From contig NZ_JAJSLW010000013.1 of the NCBI RefSeq assembly GCF_021729145.1, positions 81,724 to 145,723 of the forward strand: a stretch of DNA of 64,000 bases, given 5' to 3'. A program made the translations under genes and the position numbers. Shown here in pieces: positions 11,201 to 20,141 of the stretch (positions are counted from its first letter, which is position 1; each line of letters opens with the position of its first letter). The notes beneath the pieces were generated by a model that worked only from the letters and a program-made list of their open reading frames with translations, was not told where the DNA came from and searched no databases. The stretch comes from Membranihabitans maritimus. Lineage in GTDB: Bacteria; Bacteroidota; Bacteroidia; Chitinophagales; Saprospiraceae.

Positions 11201-11956
11201 CTCATCCAATGTCTGAGAATCCTCTAGTAAGGTAATTGTTAATTCGCTCTCGCCATTTAGTGTTACCTCCTGGGTTTGATATCCTATATAAGAAATGACC
11301 AATACAGCATTTTCATCCACATCTGCCAAATCAAAAGATCCATTAAAATCCGTGGCTGTTCCTTTATCGGTTCCTTTCACCAATATATTTACACCGATTA
11401 ATGGTTCTCCTTCTGAACTTAGAACCTTTCCAGAAACATTCATCACCAATCGCTTATCTAATAGTTCAAAGACACTTCTCCTATGTAAGAATTCTACTTT
11501 TTTCACAGTATTCCTTCGATTAACATGCATTGATTTCCGATTCTTGACAGAAAACAAATCTCTTTGCACTACATTTTCGGAGTAGCTTTTACTTTCTTTT
11601 GGCAGAATAATTACACTGTTTTCCACGTACCTATAATCCAAATGTGTGTTTATCAAAGCCTGTTCCAAAACTGACTTTACGCTTTGCCTTCCAGACTTCA
11701 CCGCAATATCATTATACGATTCCACCTCAGTGGGCAAATAGGCGAATGTTAATTCGGTCTGTAATTCTATTTTCTTAATGACGGAAATTAAATTTCCTTC
11801 ATTTACTTCAATCGTAACCTCAATGTCCTCCAACCCCTGTCCTCTGCTACTCGAAGCGGTAAAGAGCTGGATACTACAAACCATCAAGAAAATATAGATA
11901 AAACTGATTCGCATCAGAAACCTCTTTTTTCTACTTTCAGTAAAGATTTTGTACAT
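8276..11956 (-). CDS. SusC/RagA-family TonB-dependent transporter with STN signalling domain (locus 1)
   Basis: Outer-membrane importer of oligomers, 1226 residues. Order: signal peptide (about 15-35), STN/secretin-TonB short domain (about 48-118), a poorly conserved linker, carboxypeptidase-D-regulatory-like domain (about 172-245, SGKVLSSEGEPLIGVN), TonB box TLDEVVVVGYG (about 249-259), plug with KDAAASAIYGARAPFG, and a 22-strand barrel ending in an aromatic/hydrophobic tail (SLGLTISL). The STN domain is expected to contact the FecR anti-sigma encoded upstream and so signal substrate occupancy. The gene follows FecR after 212 bases and precedes SusD. Its TonB-box region (LLEDSQTLDEVV) groups with the transporter of locus 3, not with those of loci 2 and 4. 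Call very sure; substrate unknown. Confidence 0.95.
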   Translation of the reverse strand: MYKIFTESRKKRFLMRISFIYIFLMVCSIQLFTASSSRGQGLEDIEVTIEVNEGNLISVIKKIELQTELTFAYLPTEVESYNDIAVKSGRQSVKSVLEQALINTHLDYRYVENSVIILPKESKSYSENVVQRDLFSVKNRKSMHVNRRNTVKKVEFLHRRSVFELLDKRLVMNVSGKVLSSEGEPLIGVNILVKGTDKGTATDFNGSFDLADVDENAVLVISYIGYQTQEVTLNGESELTITLLEDSQTLDEVVVVGYGTQKKVNITGAVDVISEDQMENRPVSTVSQVLEGQAPGLQIEAGRNGYEPGASLGINIRGVGSLNGGSPYVLIDGFPGNMDLLNPNDIESISILKDAAASAIYGARAPFGVILITTKGGGGSDKLEITYSNNMSIGYPNNLPDLLDSYTFARVLNEAGDNWGGRSYSNDYVDRIIAYQNQDWDYLKQFSLPDATHFETTANIDNGTWDSGSGHADYDWMDVYFGNSNSQRHNLSVRGGLTNKSTFYFSGSFLDQNGMINYGADSYKRFNILGKISAEITDWMDFRYETRFVRSPREKYNGGLPQGDATYASTFRQLSRTIPTQALYDGYGYYTGSFVPDLLYRGTNRFETTENWHTLATEIRPFKNGKIYGDFAYQSTGIDGTEKNLTMYNHDLNQNPVPVSYTVPNMIRQSQTNSYYWVSNVYAQYDISLKDSHNFSAMAGIQYEYSKNHFMQVQKTNLVVQNVQSLETATGDAISSEALSHWSTQGYFSRIKYNYKEKYLLEANARYDGTSRFQEGNRWGFFPSFSAGWNMDKERFWGNLGKSVNTLKLRASWGQLGNQQVAAYSDLALIPLETGQLDWIFTPGAGRSIGYTSIPSLVSPYLTWETATNANAGMDVSFLNHRLNASFDFYKRVTENMIGPSEPVPGIIGTNVPQSNNATMESIGWELSARWVQKIKNSSFDWFIGLNISDVKSKVTQYLNPSGLITSWYAGKEVGEIWGYTAHELFQTQEEVDMYTEQINLSFLFNSWNTGDLKYEDINGDGSVNPGANSTDNHGDLSIIGNNSPRYQYGISGGINFKDIDFSFLIKGTAKRDFMFGSANSNTRFWGIDRLPFTTLTPEHLDYFRDQPGDKYVGLYEGDANINLDAFWPKIYNDPGQNSKNRFPSTRYLVDASYVRLQNVQIGYSLNAGLLEKLRISNFRIYLSGENLITFSELMKGIDPAALGTYGAGLTYGSEQVYSLGLTISL

Positions 11957-12001
11957 TTAATTTGTTTTTAATGGTTATGCTAATTATTAAAAATGTTTCT
12001 T

Positions 12002-12020
12002 TCCGCATCATCACTGCGGA
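12002..12020. repeat. Small GC-rich hairpin upstream of locus 1 susC
   Basis: A 6-bp perfect stem (TCCGCA / TGCGGA) with a 7-base loop lies in the 212-base gap between FecR and SusC, about 45 bases before the SusC start. It is the only GC-rich stem in the gap. It could act in mRNA processing or attenuation between regulator and transporter; this is inference only. Confidence 0.35.
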
Positions 12021-12168
12021 GTAGATCGAACCATCCGGTCATTTTACAATCAGGATGTTGGTATCATCACTGAAAAATTGTCCGGGTGGTTTCTTTCATT
12101 TCGTTTTACTTTCCCTAACTCATAATTTGTATTTTTTTGATCAAAATATTCTTTTATTATTTATCAAT

Positions 12169-13209
12169 TTATTCACAACTTCTACCTCCTTTAATTACAG
12201 CAGAATTATCTTTGATCTCATATTCTGCCTGAAGCACTCCAGAAATCACACTCAAAACTTGCTTCAAAGATTCTCCTTTCATAAAAGCCGCATTAATTTC
12301 ACAATTTTTGATATGCTCATTCATCACAGTAACATTGACTCCATAGCGCTGACCGATTACAGTTACAGCCTCTTCTATTGTCATCCCATCCAAAATTAAA
12401 AAGTCATTTTTCCAAGCCAATTCACGTTCCAAGTTCACTTCCTCCTTTCGATACTTCTTTGTTCTCGTGTCTACTATTAATTGTTGATTTGGAGTAATTT
12501 TATCATATTCATTATCATTATCACCTACAGCCACCTTTCCGCGCTCTACCGTAACTACCACATCTGAATTCTTATAAGCAGACACATTAAATGCCGTACC
12601 TAATACCGTTGTACTAACATCCCCAGTACGTACAATAAAAGGTTTACCCTCATTATGAGAAATATCAAAAAATCCCTCTCCTTTAAAAACCACCTTACGA
12701 GACTCTTTGCCAAATGATCCGTCAAATTCCAATTCACTACCTTCATTGAGAATTACTGAGCTCCCATCAGGTAATCGAACAAATTGCTTTCCGCTATATT
12801 TTTGGATGACTTGTTGCTCTGTTTGAACAGTTGAATTAACGTTCGGATTTTGATTAATTTTCCAAAGAATAAGAGAAGAAGTTATTAATAAAAACGTCGC
12901 CGCTATTCCAATAATTTTTAAAGAAACAGAACTACTGCGTCTCGCAATCTTCCTGTTTCTCTTAGACCAATCAAGCTGATTTTCTTCGATGGCATAAAGA
13001 ATCTTTTTATACCTGGCAGTGGCTTCTATGTCCGGTCCATTTGATGGAATTTTCTTAATATACCGCCATTGCTTATCCATCAGAGATTTAATTTTGGATT
13101 CACTCTCTGATCTATCAAAATAGTCCAATAATATTTTAAACTCTTCTTCAGAAAGGGAATTCTCTTTAAATTTTGCAAAAAGAAACTCAATATGTTGTTT
13201 GTCGCTCAT
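12169..13209 (-). CDS. FecR-family anti-sigma factor (locus 1)
   Basis: Inner-membrane anti-sigma regulator that holds an ECF sigma factor and releases it when the STN domain of the partner transporter signals substrate. The N-terminal cytoplasmic part (1-94) begins with a charged helical region. A single membrane segment lies at about 95-116. The periplasmic FecR domain (about 135-230) has GKQFVRLPDGSSVILN and VLGTAFNVSAY, and the C-terminal DUF4974-type domain (about 265-340) has LDGMTIEEAVTVIGQRYGV. Length 346 is typical. It lies in the same direction as its sigma factor (308 bases downstream) and the transporter, unlike loci 2 and 4, where sigma and FecR genes are divergent. Confidence 0.93.
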   Translation of the reverse strand: MSDKQHIEFLFAKFKENSLSEEEFKILLDYFDRSESESKIKSLMDKQWRYIKKIPSNGPDIEATARYKKILYAIEENQLDWSKRNRKIARRSSSVSLKIIGIAATFLLITSSLILWKINQNPNVNSTVQTEQQVIQKYSGKQFVRLPDGSSVILNEGSELEFDGSFGKESRKVVFKGEGFFDISHNEGKPFIVRTGDVSTTVLGTAFNVSAYKNSDVVVTVERGKVAVGDNDNEYDKITPNQQLIVDTRTKKYRKEEVNLERELAWKNDFLILDGMTIEEAVTVIGQRYGVNVTVMNEHIKNCEINAAFMKGESLKQVLSVISGVLQAEYEIKDNSAVIKGGRSCE

Positions 13210-13517
13210 TCAACGAATTTTAGCCATGATTTATAGATAATACACCACTCCGCCAAAAAAGTCCCAAGAGAAATCAACTTTTATATAATAAAAGTGATCC
13301 TAGAGATGTACATTATGGATATAATGTAGCCCTGTTTTATTTCTTACTTATTGATTTACAAACTATTACACCAACCGCTTTCAATTTATAATTTTAAACT
13401 TTAGGGAAATATTCTAATATCTTTTACCTAAAGGGAAACTATAAACTGGCTGTGGTGCAGAAAATGCAATAAAAATCCAGGTTTTAATTACAAATAAGAT
13501 TGGCAGCAATTGAAAAG
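13210..13517. other. 308-base gap between sigma and FecR genes, no gene seen
   Basis: AT-rich spacer with no open frame that I can support. Its length suggests that FecR has its own promoter rather than being read only from the sigma gene, but no clear consensus was found on reading. Confidence 0.4.
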
Positions 13518-14117
13518 CTATAAAAAAGTGAAAAGAATGATTAGTAAAGGAGTAGTATCTTCTATATATGGTTTTAATTGTGATCTAATGATTCCCATCG
13601 TCTTCCACAAATGGTTTTTTACTGTTTTAGATGAAATACCTAATATATCAGCTATTTCAGAATTACTTTTACCTTCTTTTCGGGACAATTGATAAATAGA
13701 TCGCTTTTGTTGGGGCAACTCCCGAATAATATCCTCAATTATATCACCATATTCCTTCAAAATAAGCTCATCTTCTATAACATTTCTCTGAGATACCATA
13801 TTATTCCATAATTCTCTACTTCTGGACTTTCGTCTTGATGCATCACGCAAATAATTAAAGGTAAGATTTCGGGTCATTGTATAAATAAATGAGTCAAATG
13901 ATTTTGACGGATCAAGGGTTTGCCGCTTTTCCCACAACTTAATAAACACTTCCTGAATGATTTCTTCTGAAACATATTTGGATTTAGTATATGAATACAC
14001 AAATTTATATAACGAACTTTCAAAATAATGATAAATTCTTTTGAATGCTGATTTATCACCACGCCTAAGGGCAATAATTAGTTCCTTTTCAATTGCTCGA
14101 TCTTTAGGTATTCTCAT
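13518..14117 (-). CDS. ECF RNA polymerase sigma factor (locus 1)
   Basis: Extracytoplasmic-function sigma-70 factor expected to switch on the adjacent transporter operon. Region 2 (about 22-92) has VSEEIIQEVFIKLWEKR and the helix with YLRD; region 4 (about 130-180) has a helix-turn-helix, NSEIADILGISSKTVKNHL. Length 199. The C-terminus ends in a hydrophobic run, TPLLIILFTFL, beyond region 4, a tail also found in the sigma factor at 32010-32579. It is the first gene of locus 1, in the same direction as FecR and SusC. Target promoters cannot be read from sequence, but neighbouring SusC is the usual one for this group. Confidence 0.93.
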   Translation of the reverse strand: MRIPKDRAIEKELIIALRRGDKSAFKRIYHYFESSLYKFVYSYTKSKYVSEEIIQEVFIKLWEKRQTLDPSKSFDSFIYTMTRNLTFNYLRDASRRKSRSRELWNNMVSQRNVIEDELILKEYGDIIEDIIRELPQQKRSIYQLSRKEGKSNSEIADILGISSKTVKNHLWKTMGIIRSQLKPYIEDTTPLLIILFTFL

Positions 14118-14639
14118 CCCAAATCATTTACTCAGTAGAGATTGTAAAGAATATGTAGTAGGTTTCAAGTAAAAATCCATCAAACTACTTGTTAAACCTA
14201 GGTACTAAATGTAAATCAGCACTGAAATTAAATAATATTATTGAAAAAATTAATGAAATATTAATATTAAATTTCTTTATTCACAAAATATGTCCAAATT
14301 ATTGTCAATTCTAACTCTAATAATATGGATTTAAAAGACCAATACATTGTAAATTTTTACCTTAAATTGATTATTTTTTTTAGAATTCTAATTGTTAATT
14401 TCATCCAATAGTATAGCTACACTTATATTGATAAATACAAGAACCATTCTTAGAATACATATTACCTATTAAGGTAAATAGAAAAAGGCTCTTTTAAGAT
14501 AACAATATTTACACCTCCCTCTTTATTCTCAAATCCCAAGAAGTGCTTTTATAGGAAGAATCATCGCTAATGCTCTATAGACGCAGCAGTCAAAAAGAAA
14601 ATGAAAATGCCCCATATTGTGTAACGGGCAACTCTTCTT
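14118..14639. other. 522-base AT-rich intergenic region, promoter side of locus 1
   Basis: Very AT-rich region upstream of the sigma gene and downstream of the TlpA-like gene of locus 2. No coding frame, tRNA or repeat was recognised. It should contain the locus 1 promoter and the end of the locus 2 transcript; I found no unambiguous terminator hairpin or promoter consensus. Confidence 0.4.
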
Positions 14640-16355
14640 TTACAATTTCGATAAAGCTTCCATTAATTCTCTTGTTTGCGAAGGCCGGGGTGCATTGTCA
14701 TTGACTACCTTTCCGGATCGATCGATCAACATATACCTGGGGATTCCTCCAATATTGAATTTACCCGATAAAATATTGTATTCCCGTCCGTCCGTCAGGT
14801 AATGCTCTCCGGTAATATCATATTTTTTTATTGCGCGTTCCCAGGAATCTTTTTCACAATTTACACCAAGGTAAAGGAATACTACTCCCATTTCTTTCAA
14901 CTCTTTTCTGGCTTCTCCAGACCTCCTCATTTCAGATATACAGGGACCGCACCATGGTGCCCAGAAATCGATATATACGATCTTTCCCCGGTAAGGTTTT
15001 ACCAGCTTTTCCAACACCTTATCTCCAATTGGCAACAGGTCCTCAATGACGGTTACTTCCCCGGGTAATTCCTCGCCATCCAATGCTTCCAAATTTTCGT
15101 TGGCCTTGTGTATATAATCTTTGAGATCAGGATTTTGGATCAGGCTTTCAGCGTCTTGAAGTTCTTTCTTTGTCAAAGTTGTATTTCTCTGTATAATGGT
15201 CAAAAAGTGCCTGGATGCCACGATATCCCTCGCCTGACCTACAGGTAACATTTCCACAATATTTTTTAACTTGTTTTCATATACTAACCTACTCTGGTAA
15301 TCGGCAAATTCATCATATTTCCTATACAACTTGAGGGTCAGTTTTTGAACGGAATCCATCTGTATTGGATCGCCTTCACTTTCCATTTTATCCAACATCA
15401 ATAAAACATCACCATCTTCCTCCTCAAGTACTTCCGCTTTTTCCAATAAATTGTATACTTCGCTGTAATTAATTTTCAACTGTGAATAGGAATCCATGTT
15501 CAATTCGTGCATTAGACTGCTAAAATCTTCTGTCAATAGCGCATTGGGATTATTCAAAGTCTCCTCGTTCAAAAATCCCCTGTACTCTTCGGTCAAATCA
15601 ATTCTGGAGCGGTCGTTGTCCATATTTTTCAACCATCTATACCGCATCAGATCATTATACGCATTATACCTGATCTTATTTTTAATAAAAGTCCCTACAC
15701 TTTCCGAACATGTATTCGCATCCAGGTACTGCGATACCTCTTTGAGTTGTTTTTCCATTCCCTTTATTCGTGCTTTTTTATAGTCCATTTGGTCAAGAGA
15801 ATCCTGGATCTTCTTATTATCAGGCCAAAAAAAAGCTTCTCGTATAAGAGGTATGAGTTGATTAAAATGATTATTGAATTCAGCAAGGTCCCCATTAAAG
15901 GTCATGGGAGCTGGCATTTTATATTTAATATCTCTATTAACGTCCGCATTTTTCTTGCTAATAGCCACATCAAAGGTAAAAGACGTAGTCTTTCCCGGCA
16001 CAGCATACACATACCCAAAGTGATGAGGAAGCGTAATCATTATCTCCTGCGGTCTCATCAATGGAAAAATAATGTGGAAACTACCACCTTCACTTACCTC
16101 AAAAAAATGGATTTGCGATTCACCCTCTATCAAGTGCTTATAGATCAATCGCCCGAATTCCATTTCTATTGAATCCGGATCCATACCGATAAATTGACCT
16201 TTGATCACAGTGGGTTTTTCGACGAGTTGGCAATCCCAGCCCAGGAATTCTGTTGTTCTATTATCAATTTGATTCTGTGCTTGAGAAAAGTCGGTTAGAG
16301 AAAAACCGATTAAAAGAGGTGTAATTAAGTATACCAACTTCATAGTGTTAGGCAT
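14640..16355 (-). CDS. TlpA-like thioredoxin-fold protein, exported, with N-terminal DUF4369-like part
   Basis: Periplasmic or membrane-anchored disulfide oxidoreductase-like protein, 571 residues. A signal peptide covers about 5-26. The first 440 residues hold a beta-rich DUF4369-like region followed by a helical stretch. The C-terminal thioredoxin domain has WCGPC at 468-472 and the cis-proline motif GGIPRY with Pro539. Such proteins are common next to SusC/SusD loci in Bacteroidota, and their redox partner is generally unknown. It is the last gene of locus 2, 160 bases after the GH32 gene, so co-transcription is likely but not certain. The active-site Cys pair is intact, so real redox activity is probable. 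Confidence 0.85.
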   Translation of the reverse strand: MPNTMKLVYLITPLLIGFSLTDFSQAQNQIDNRTTEFLGWDCQLVEKPTVIKGQFIGMDPDSIEMEFGRLIYKHLIEGESQIHFFEVSEGGSFHIIFPLMRPQEIMITLPHHFGYVYAVPGKTTSFTFDVAISKKNADVNRDIKYKMPAPMTFNGDLAEFNNHFNQLIPLIREAFFWPDNKKIQDSLDQMDYKKARIKGMEKQLKEVSQYLDANTCSESVGTFIKNKIRYNAYNDLMRYRWLKNMDNDRSRIDLTEEYRGFLNEETLNNPNALLTEDFSSLMHELNMDSYSQLKINYSEVYNLLEKAEVLEEEDGDVLLMLDKMESEGDPIQMDSVQKLTLKLYRKYDEFADYQSRLVYENKLKNIVEMLPVGQARDIVASRHFLTIIQRNTTLTKKELQDAESLIQNPDLKDYIHKANENLEALDGEELPGEVTVIEDLLPIGDKVLEKLVKPYRGKIVYIDFWAPWCGPCISEMRRSGEARKELKEMGVVFLYLGVNCEKDSWERAIKKYDITGEHYLTDGREYNILSGKFNIGGIPRYMLIDRSGKVVNDNAPRPSQTRELMEALSKL

Positions 16356-16515
16356 TGGTAAATCTGACAGGTTTATATACTTAAATTGCTGAATATATCA
16401 TAGTATTGTTTCATTTTGATGAAAAGAATAGAACTTACGTCTTTTATAAGCCATCAATTTCAAACCTTTTCAAATATGAATATACTGTCTTTATCTTTTA
16501 ATTAATAACACTTGC

Positions 16516-18120
16516 CTAATCCTGCTTCTTTATCCAGATAGATTTCATTTCACTCACTTCTATGAAATGAACCCTAACACCACCTTTAATCCGGAGTCCG
16601 TCCTGTGATTTGTCTTTTTTGAGGCCTTCCGAAATATAAAGCTTGCCCCTGTCAATCCAGGTTTCTACCGAAGTCCGGTCAAGGAGGATTTCAATGTTAA
16701 ATCTAAAGCTGCCGGGTTCTTCACAAGTGAAAGGAACCCCATTAAATTGATTGAAACTACCGTCATATTTAATCACTGTATTCCCTCTAAAATTGATCGC
16801 CAATCGCAGCCCGTGCCGAATCTCCACATCCATTTTGACATGCAGCAGGTCGGTTTCTATTGTACTTAGCTTTTCATTGACCTCCTGCTCTGTAAGATGC
16901 TCCCATCGGTGCTTTTTATCGTGCAAATTTTCAATTTCGCCGACGGGTTCACTAAACAGACGAATGCCTTCCGAAGTAGTACGCAAGGAGAGTTCACAGG
17001 GGAAAAGCATCATCTGGTTAAACGACGTCCCTCTCTGTTCAATACGGCCCCAGCCGATCTGTATCCTTCGACCATCGGGGGTATTGTTAAAAGTTTGAGC
17101 AGCGTACTGACTACCCCATGAATAAAAATATTTCCCTCTTTCGGGAGTGAATGTTTCCCCGTCAAATGTCCCGACCATATAAGTCCCTGAGGCCCCGTAC
17201 ATCACCCATTTCTTGTTATTTTCATCGCCGTCGACCGCCAGTTCAAACAGTTCCGGGCATTCGTAAAACCCTTTTACTTTACTCCTGTATTCCCAGTTTT
17301 TCAGGTCCCTGGAATTATAGATAGCAAAAAAATTGTCCTCATACAACACCATCACCCAGGTTTGGGTAGGTTCATACCAGAATACTTTCGGGTCACGGTC
17401 GGGACCCAGAATCGGATTGCCTTCATACTTGGTAAAAGTTCGCCCTTTGTCCGTGCTGTAGGCCACATTCTGGGTCATTTTTTCCCCGGCGGCGGTATAG
17501 AATGCTACTAATGTGTTTTTGCCCCAACCGGCCGAATTATCCTTATCAATAACTGCAGAACCGGAAAACATGGTCCCCAAGTCATCCGGATAAAGGGCAT
17601 CATCCAATTCGTTCCAATGGAGCAGATCCGTACTCACCGCATGTCCCCAATGCATGTTTCCCCAACGAATTTCATAAGGATTATGCTGGTAGAAAAGATG
17701 GTATTCTCCGTCGTGATATACCATCCCGTTGGGATCGTTATTCCAGCCTCTTCGGGTGGTAAAATGCAATTGGGGTCGCTTACTTTCCCGGTACAGGCTA
17801 TCTTCTCCTGCAAATTTGTCTGACTGGTAAATTTTTTCTATACCGTTCACTTTTTCGGAGAAGGTCAGGGTAAGCTTCTTCCCTTTCCAGGCCGATACAT
17901 CTTTAAATACCCAGTAATCGGGTTCCCCATCCGCTATTCGGATATCAGAATATGTCAGTGTATCCTGCCCCAGAATAAAATAAACTTTCTGCCGATCCTG
18001 CTGCATATCCACGGGAATATTCAAATACTGCTTTTCCAACCGGAATTCTCTAATGGATTCCTGGCTGAAGAGCTGGATTGACAATAATGTCAGAAGAACT
18101 ATAAATAGAAAATTTTTCAT
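16516..18120 (-). CDS. Glycoside hydrolase family 32 (fructan-acting, levanase/inulinase-like)
   Basis: Retaining beta-fructofuranosidase-type enzyme, probably releasing fructose from a fructan or fructosyl-oligosaccharide. Signal peptide at 1-20 ending FSQ. Residues about 20-105 form an extra N-terminal module seen in Bacteroidota GH32 proteins (DUF4980-like). The five-bladed propeller carries the three diagnostic acidic motifs: WNNDPNG with nucleophile Asp129, RDP with Asp243, and EC with acid/base Glu287. A C-terminal beta-sandwich follows, with ILLDRTSVETW. Length 534 is typical. It starts 15 bases before... the GH97 gene lies immediately upstream in the operon with a 15-base spacer. Family certain; endo or exo action and linkage type cannot be read. 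Confidence 0.93.
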   Translation of the reverse strand: MKNFLFIVLLTLLSIQLFSQESIREFRLEKQYLNIPVDMQQDRQKVYFILGQDTLTYSDIRIADGEPDYWVFKDVSAWKGKKLTLTFSEKVNGIEKIYQSDKFAGEDSLYRESKRPQLHFTTRRGWNNDPNGMVYHDGEYHLFYQHNPYEIRWGNMHWGHAVSTDLLHWNELDDALYPDDLGTMFSGSAVIDKDNSAGWGKNTLVAFYTAAGEKMTQNVAYSTDKGRTFTKYEGNPILGPDRDPKVFWYEPTQTWVMVLYEDNFFAIYNSRDLKNWEYRSKVKGFYECPELFELAVDGDENNKKWVMYGASGTYMVGTFDGETFTPERGKYFYSWGSQYAAQTFNNTPDGRRIQIGWGRIEQRGTSFNQMMLFPCELSLRTTSEGIRLFSEPVGEIENLHDKKHRWEHLTEQEVNEKLSTIETDLLHVKMDVEIRHGLRLAINFRGNTVIKYDGSFNQFNGVPFTCEEPGSFRFNIEILLDRTSVETWIDRGKLYISEGLKKDKSQDGLRIKGGVRVHFIEVSEMKSIWIKKQD

Positions 18121-18135
18121 CCCAATTATTTTTGA

Positions 18136-20049
18136 TTAGTTTTCCCTCTCTGTTATCGGTAAAATTCTAACAGCCTGTCCGCCCTGTGCCGTCAGATTAA
18201 TCTTAAGTGTAGTATCTGTATTCACTACAATCCGTTTAATCCCGACCTGGGTGCGGGTATCAATTGTGTGGTCATCATAATAGATGTATGCGATATATTT
18301 CATGTCTTTCTCTAAAAAATCCAGGGGCACTTTAAAAATCCTTTCTTTTCCACTGTTCATGCTCCCAATAAACCATTCCTTACCCGAACGACGCGCAATT
18401 ACGGCGTATTTGCCGATACTACCATGTATGACTTTTGTATCATCCCACACCGTTGGTACGGCATCGAAGAATTCCAGTTCCGGTACGTCTCGAATAATAT
18501 TTTCCTGACCTCCCGCCCCTCCTTTTTTGCGGGGAGAATTCTCGGGTCTGTCATACCAATAAAGATATTGCCATGGGCTATATAGACAGATAGTTTTTGC
18601 AAGTTGATAGGCGTGTGTGGCATTTTCATCTACCCGGCTATCGAAATAACAAATGGTGTTATCTCCTGCTCCGGAGAGCATTCGGGTAAAAAGAGTGGTT
18701 AAGGTAAGACTATTCGGAGGGCTTTCCTCATCACCCCTAATTCCTTCTTGTGTCATAAGATTCGGGTAGGTCCTCGAAAATCCCGTGGGACGATAATCAT
18801 CATGGATATCAACCATGAGCCCATATTTTGCTGCCTTGCGCACAGCCTCATGCAACCAGGTGGTCCATTCCTGTGCTCCCACACGTACAAAGCCAAATTT
18901 AACGCCTTTGACACCCCACTTACTGTAAAGTGGTAATATTTCGTCAAGCTGATTTTCCAGTGCACGCCGGTTTACATAGAGAATAATACCGATATCGCGC
19001 TTATCCGCATATTCGATAACTTCATGCAAATCGAGAGGGCCCAGGTATCGTTTAGGATCAACCATGACTGTGGTTGCGTCCGATTCTTCGCTGTATTCAT
19101 GTCCATACCAACCCGCATCAAAATGAACGTATTGCAGATTGTGCTTAACAGCGAAATCGATACAGGCTTTTCCACCCACTGTTGTCAGTGTCATTTCACG
19201 TATAACCTTCCCGGGCTTTATCCATGAAACGTCCTCCAATGCACAAGGTTCGTTCAGGTTTAGAATGATATCATTGTTTTCCAGAAGCTTTCCGGGACTT
19301 TCACCTAACATAACCACTCTCCAGGGTGTAGTGAGTGGCAGATCGGAACGAACAGGGCTATCTAAATCACTGACTATTAAATGAGATTTTTCTTCCAAAC
19401 TTGTTAGCTTCATACGGGCATAGTCTACCAGAGCTGCCTCTCCCAGGACAACATAGGTAGAGCTATCGATTTTAAGCGTCAGCGGACGTTCTATCCCAGC
19501 ACCCATAGTGCTGATCTTTTCTCGACTATAAGGCCCCTGTGCTTTAAGCGTACACCAGGCAAAATGATCGCCGAGAAACCGGAATTCCGTATTTTCACGT
19601 TTTATATTTACTTTTTCCGACCTGGCATCTCCCTGGTGGATGGTATATCGCAAGGCCACACCTGCGTCATAGCAGCGAAAGATTAAATTCAATTTATATC
19701 CTAAATGCTTATGATATAAGTTGATTTCAAGCTGATTATATTCATTTTTGACAATAGATCGCTCTCCGTAAATCGGTTCCCAGGAACCGGAATAACTTGA
19801 GCTCCGGGTAGACAAGATTCGAAAATTGTCTTTTAAATCGCCTTCTTCCAGCTCAAAGCCAATGTATGAATCGTCGATAATACGCTTACCTTGAAAAGTA
19901 ACATTGTAGACAGGAACATTATCTAATTCAAGTCCGCTTTCCAACCCAAAAGACACAATAATCCGACCGTTGGGTGATTCGACTATCGCCCCGGCTCCAA
20001 TCATAAAAAACCCCAGCATAGAAAAAATAAATAGTACTGCCTTTTTCAT
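18136..20049 (-). CDS. Glycoside hydrolase family 97, unusual active-site pattern
   Basis: Exported GH97 protein (637 residues) with signal peptide, N-terminal beta-sandwich beginning ESPNGRIIVSF, a (beta/alpha)8 barrel with YVHFDAGWYG and a C-terminal beta domain. The family contains inverting alpha-glucosidases (SusB) and retaining alpha-galactosidases. At barrel strand 4 the segment KGVKFGFV has Gly where retaining members have the nucleophile Asp, which looks SusB-like, yet the following motif is HDDYRPTG with Asp417 where SusB has its catalytic Glu. The enzyme therefore fits neither characterised pattern cleanly. Substrate probably an alpha-glucoside or alpha-galactoside. It sits between GH95 (92 bases) and GH32 (15 bases) in locus 2, same direction. 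Confidence 0.9.
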   Translation of the reverse strand: MKKAVLFIFSMLGFFMIGAGAIVESPNGRIIVSFGLESGLELDNVPVYNVTFQGKRIIDDSYIGFELEEGDLKDNFRILSTRSSSYSGSWEPIYGERSIVKNEYNQLEINLYHKHLGYKLNLIFRCYDAGVALRYTIHQGDARSEKVNIKRENTEFRFLGDHFAWCTLKAQGPYSREKISTMGAGIERPLTLKIDSSTYVVLGEAALVDYARMKLTSLEEKSHLIVSDLDSPVRSDLPLTTPWRVVMLGESPGKLLENNDIILNLNEPCALEDVSWIKPGKVIREMTLTTVGGKACIDFAVKHNLQYVHFDAGWYGHEYSEESDATTVMVDPKRYLGPLDLHEVIEYADKRDIGIILYVNRRALENQLDEILPLYSKWGVKGVKFGFVRVGAQEWTTWLHEAVRKAAKYGLMVDIHDDYRPTGFSRTYPNLMTQEGIRGDEESPPNSLTLTTLFTRMLSGAGDNTICYFDSRVDENATHAYQLAKTICLYSPWQYLYWYDRPENSPRKKGGAGGQENIIRDVPELEFFDAVPTVWDDTKVIHGSIGKYAVIARRSGKEWFIGSMNSGKERIFKVPLDFLEKDMKYIAYIYYDDHTIDTRTQVGIKRIVVNTDTTLKINLTAQGGQAVRILPITEREN

Positions 20050-20141
20050 AGTAATTTTTTCGGTTTTGAATTCAAATCATCAATTTTTTACAAAATACGG
20101 ATGACTAGTGTACCATCCACTTTCAACATAATCAACCAGGG

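Noticed and set aside
15747..16172. Plus-strand frame of 141 codons opposite the TlpA-like gene
   Set aside because: Antisense shadow of a gene with clear thioredoxin motifs; its own translation shows no family feature.
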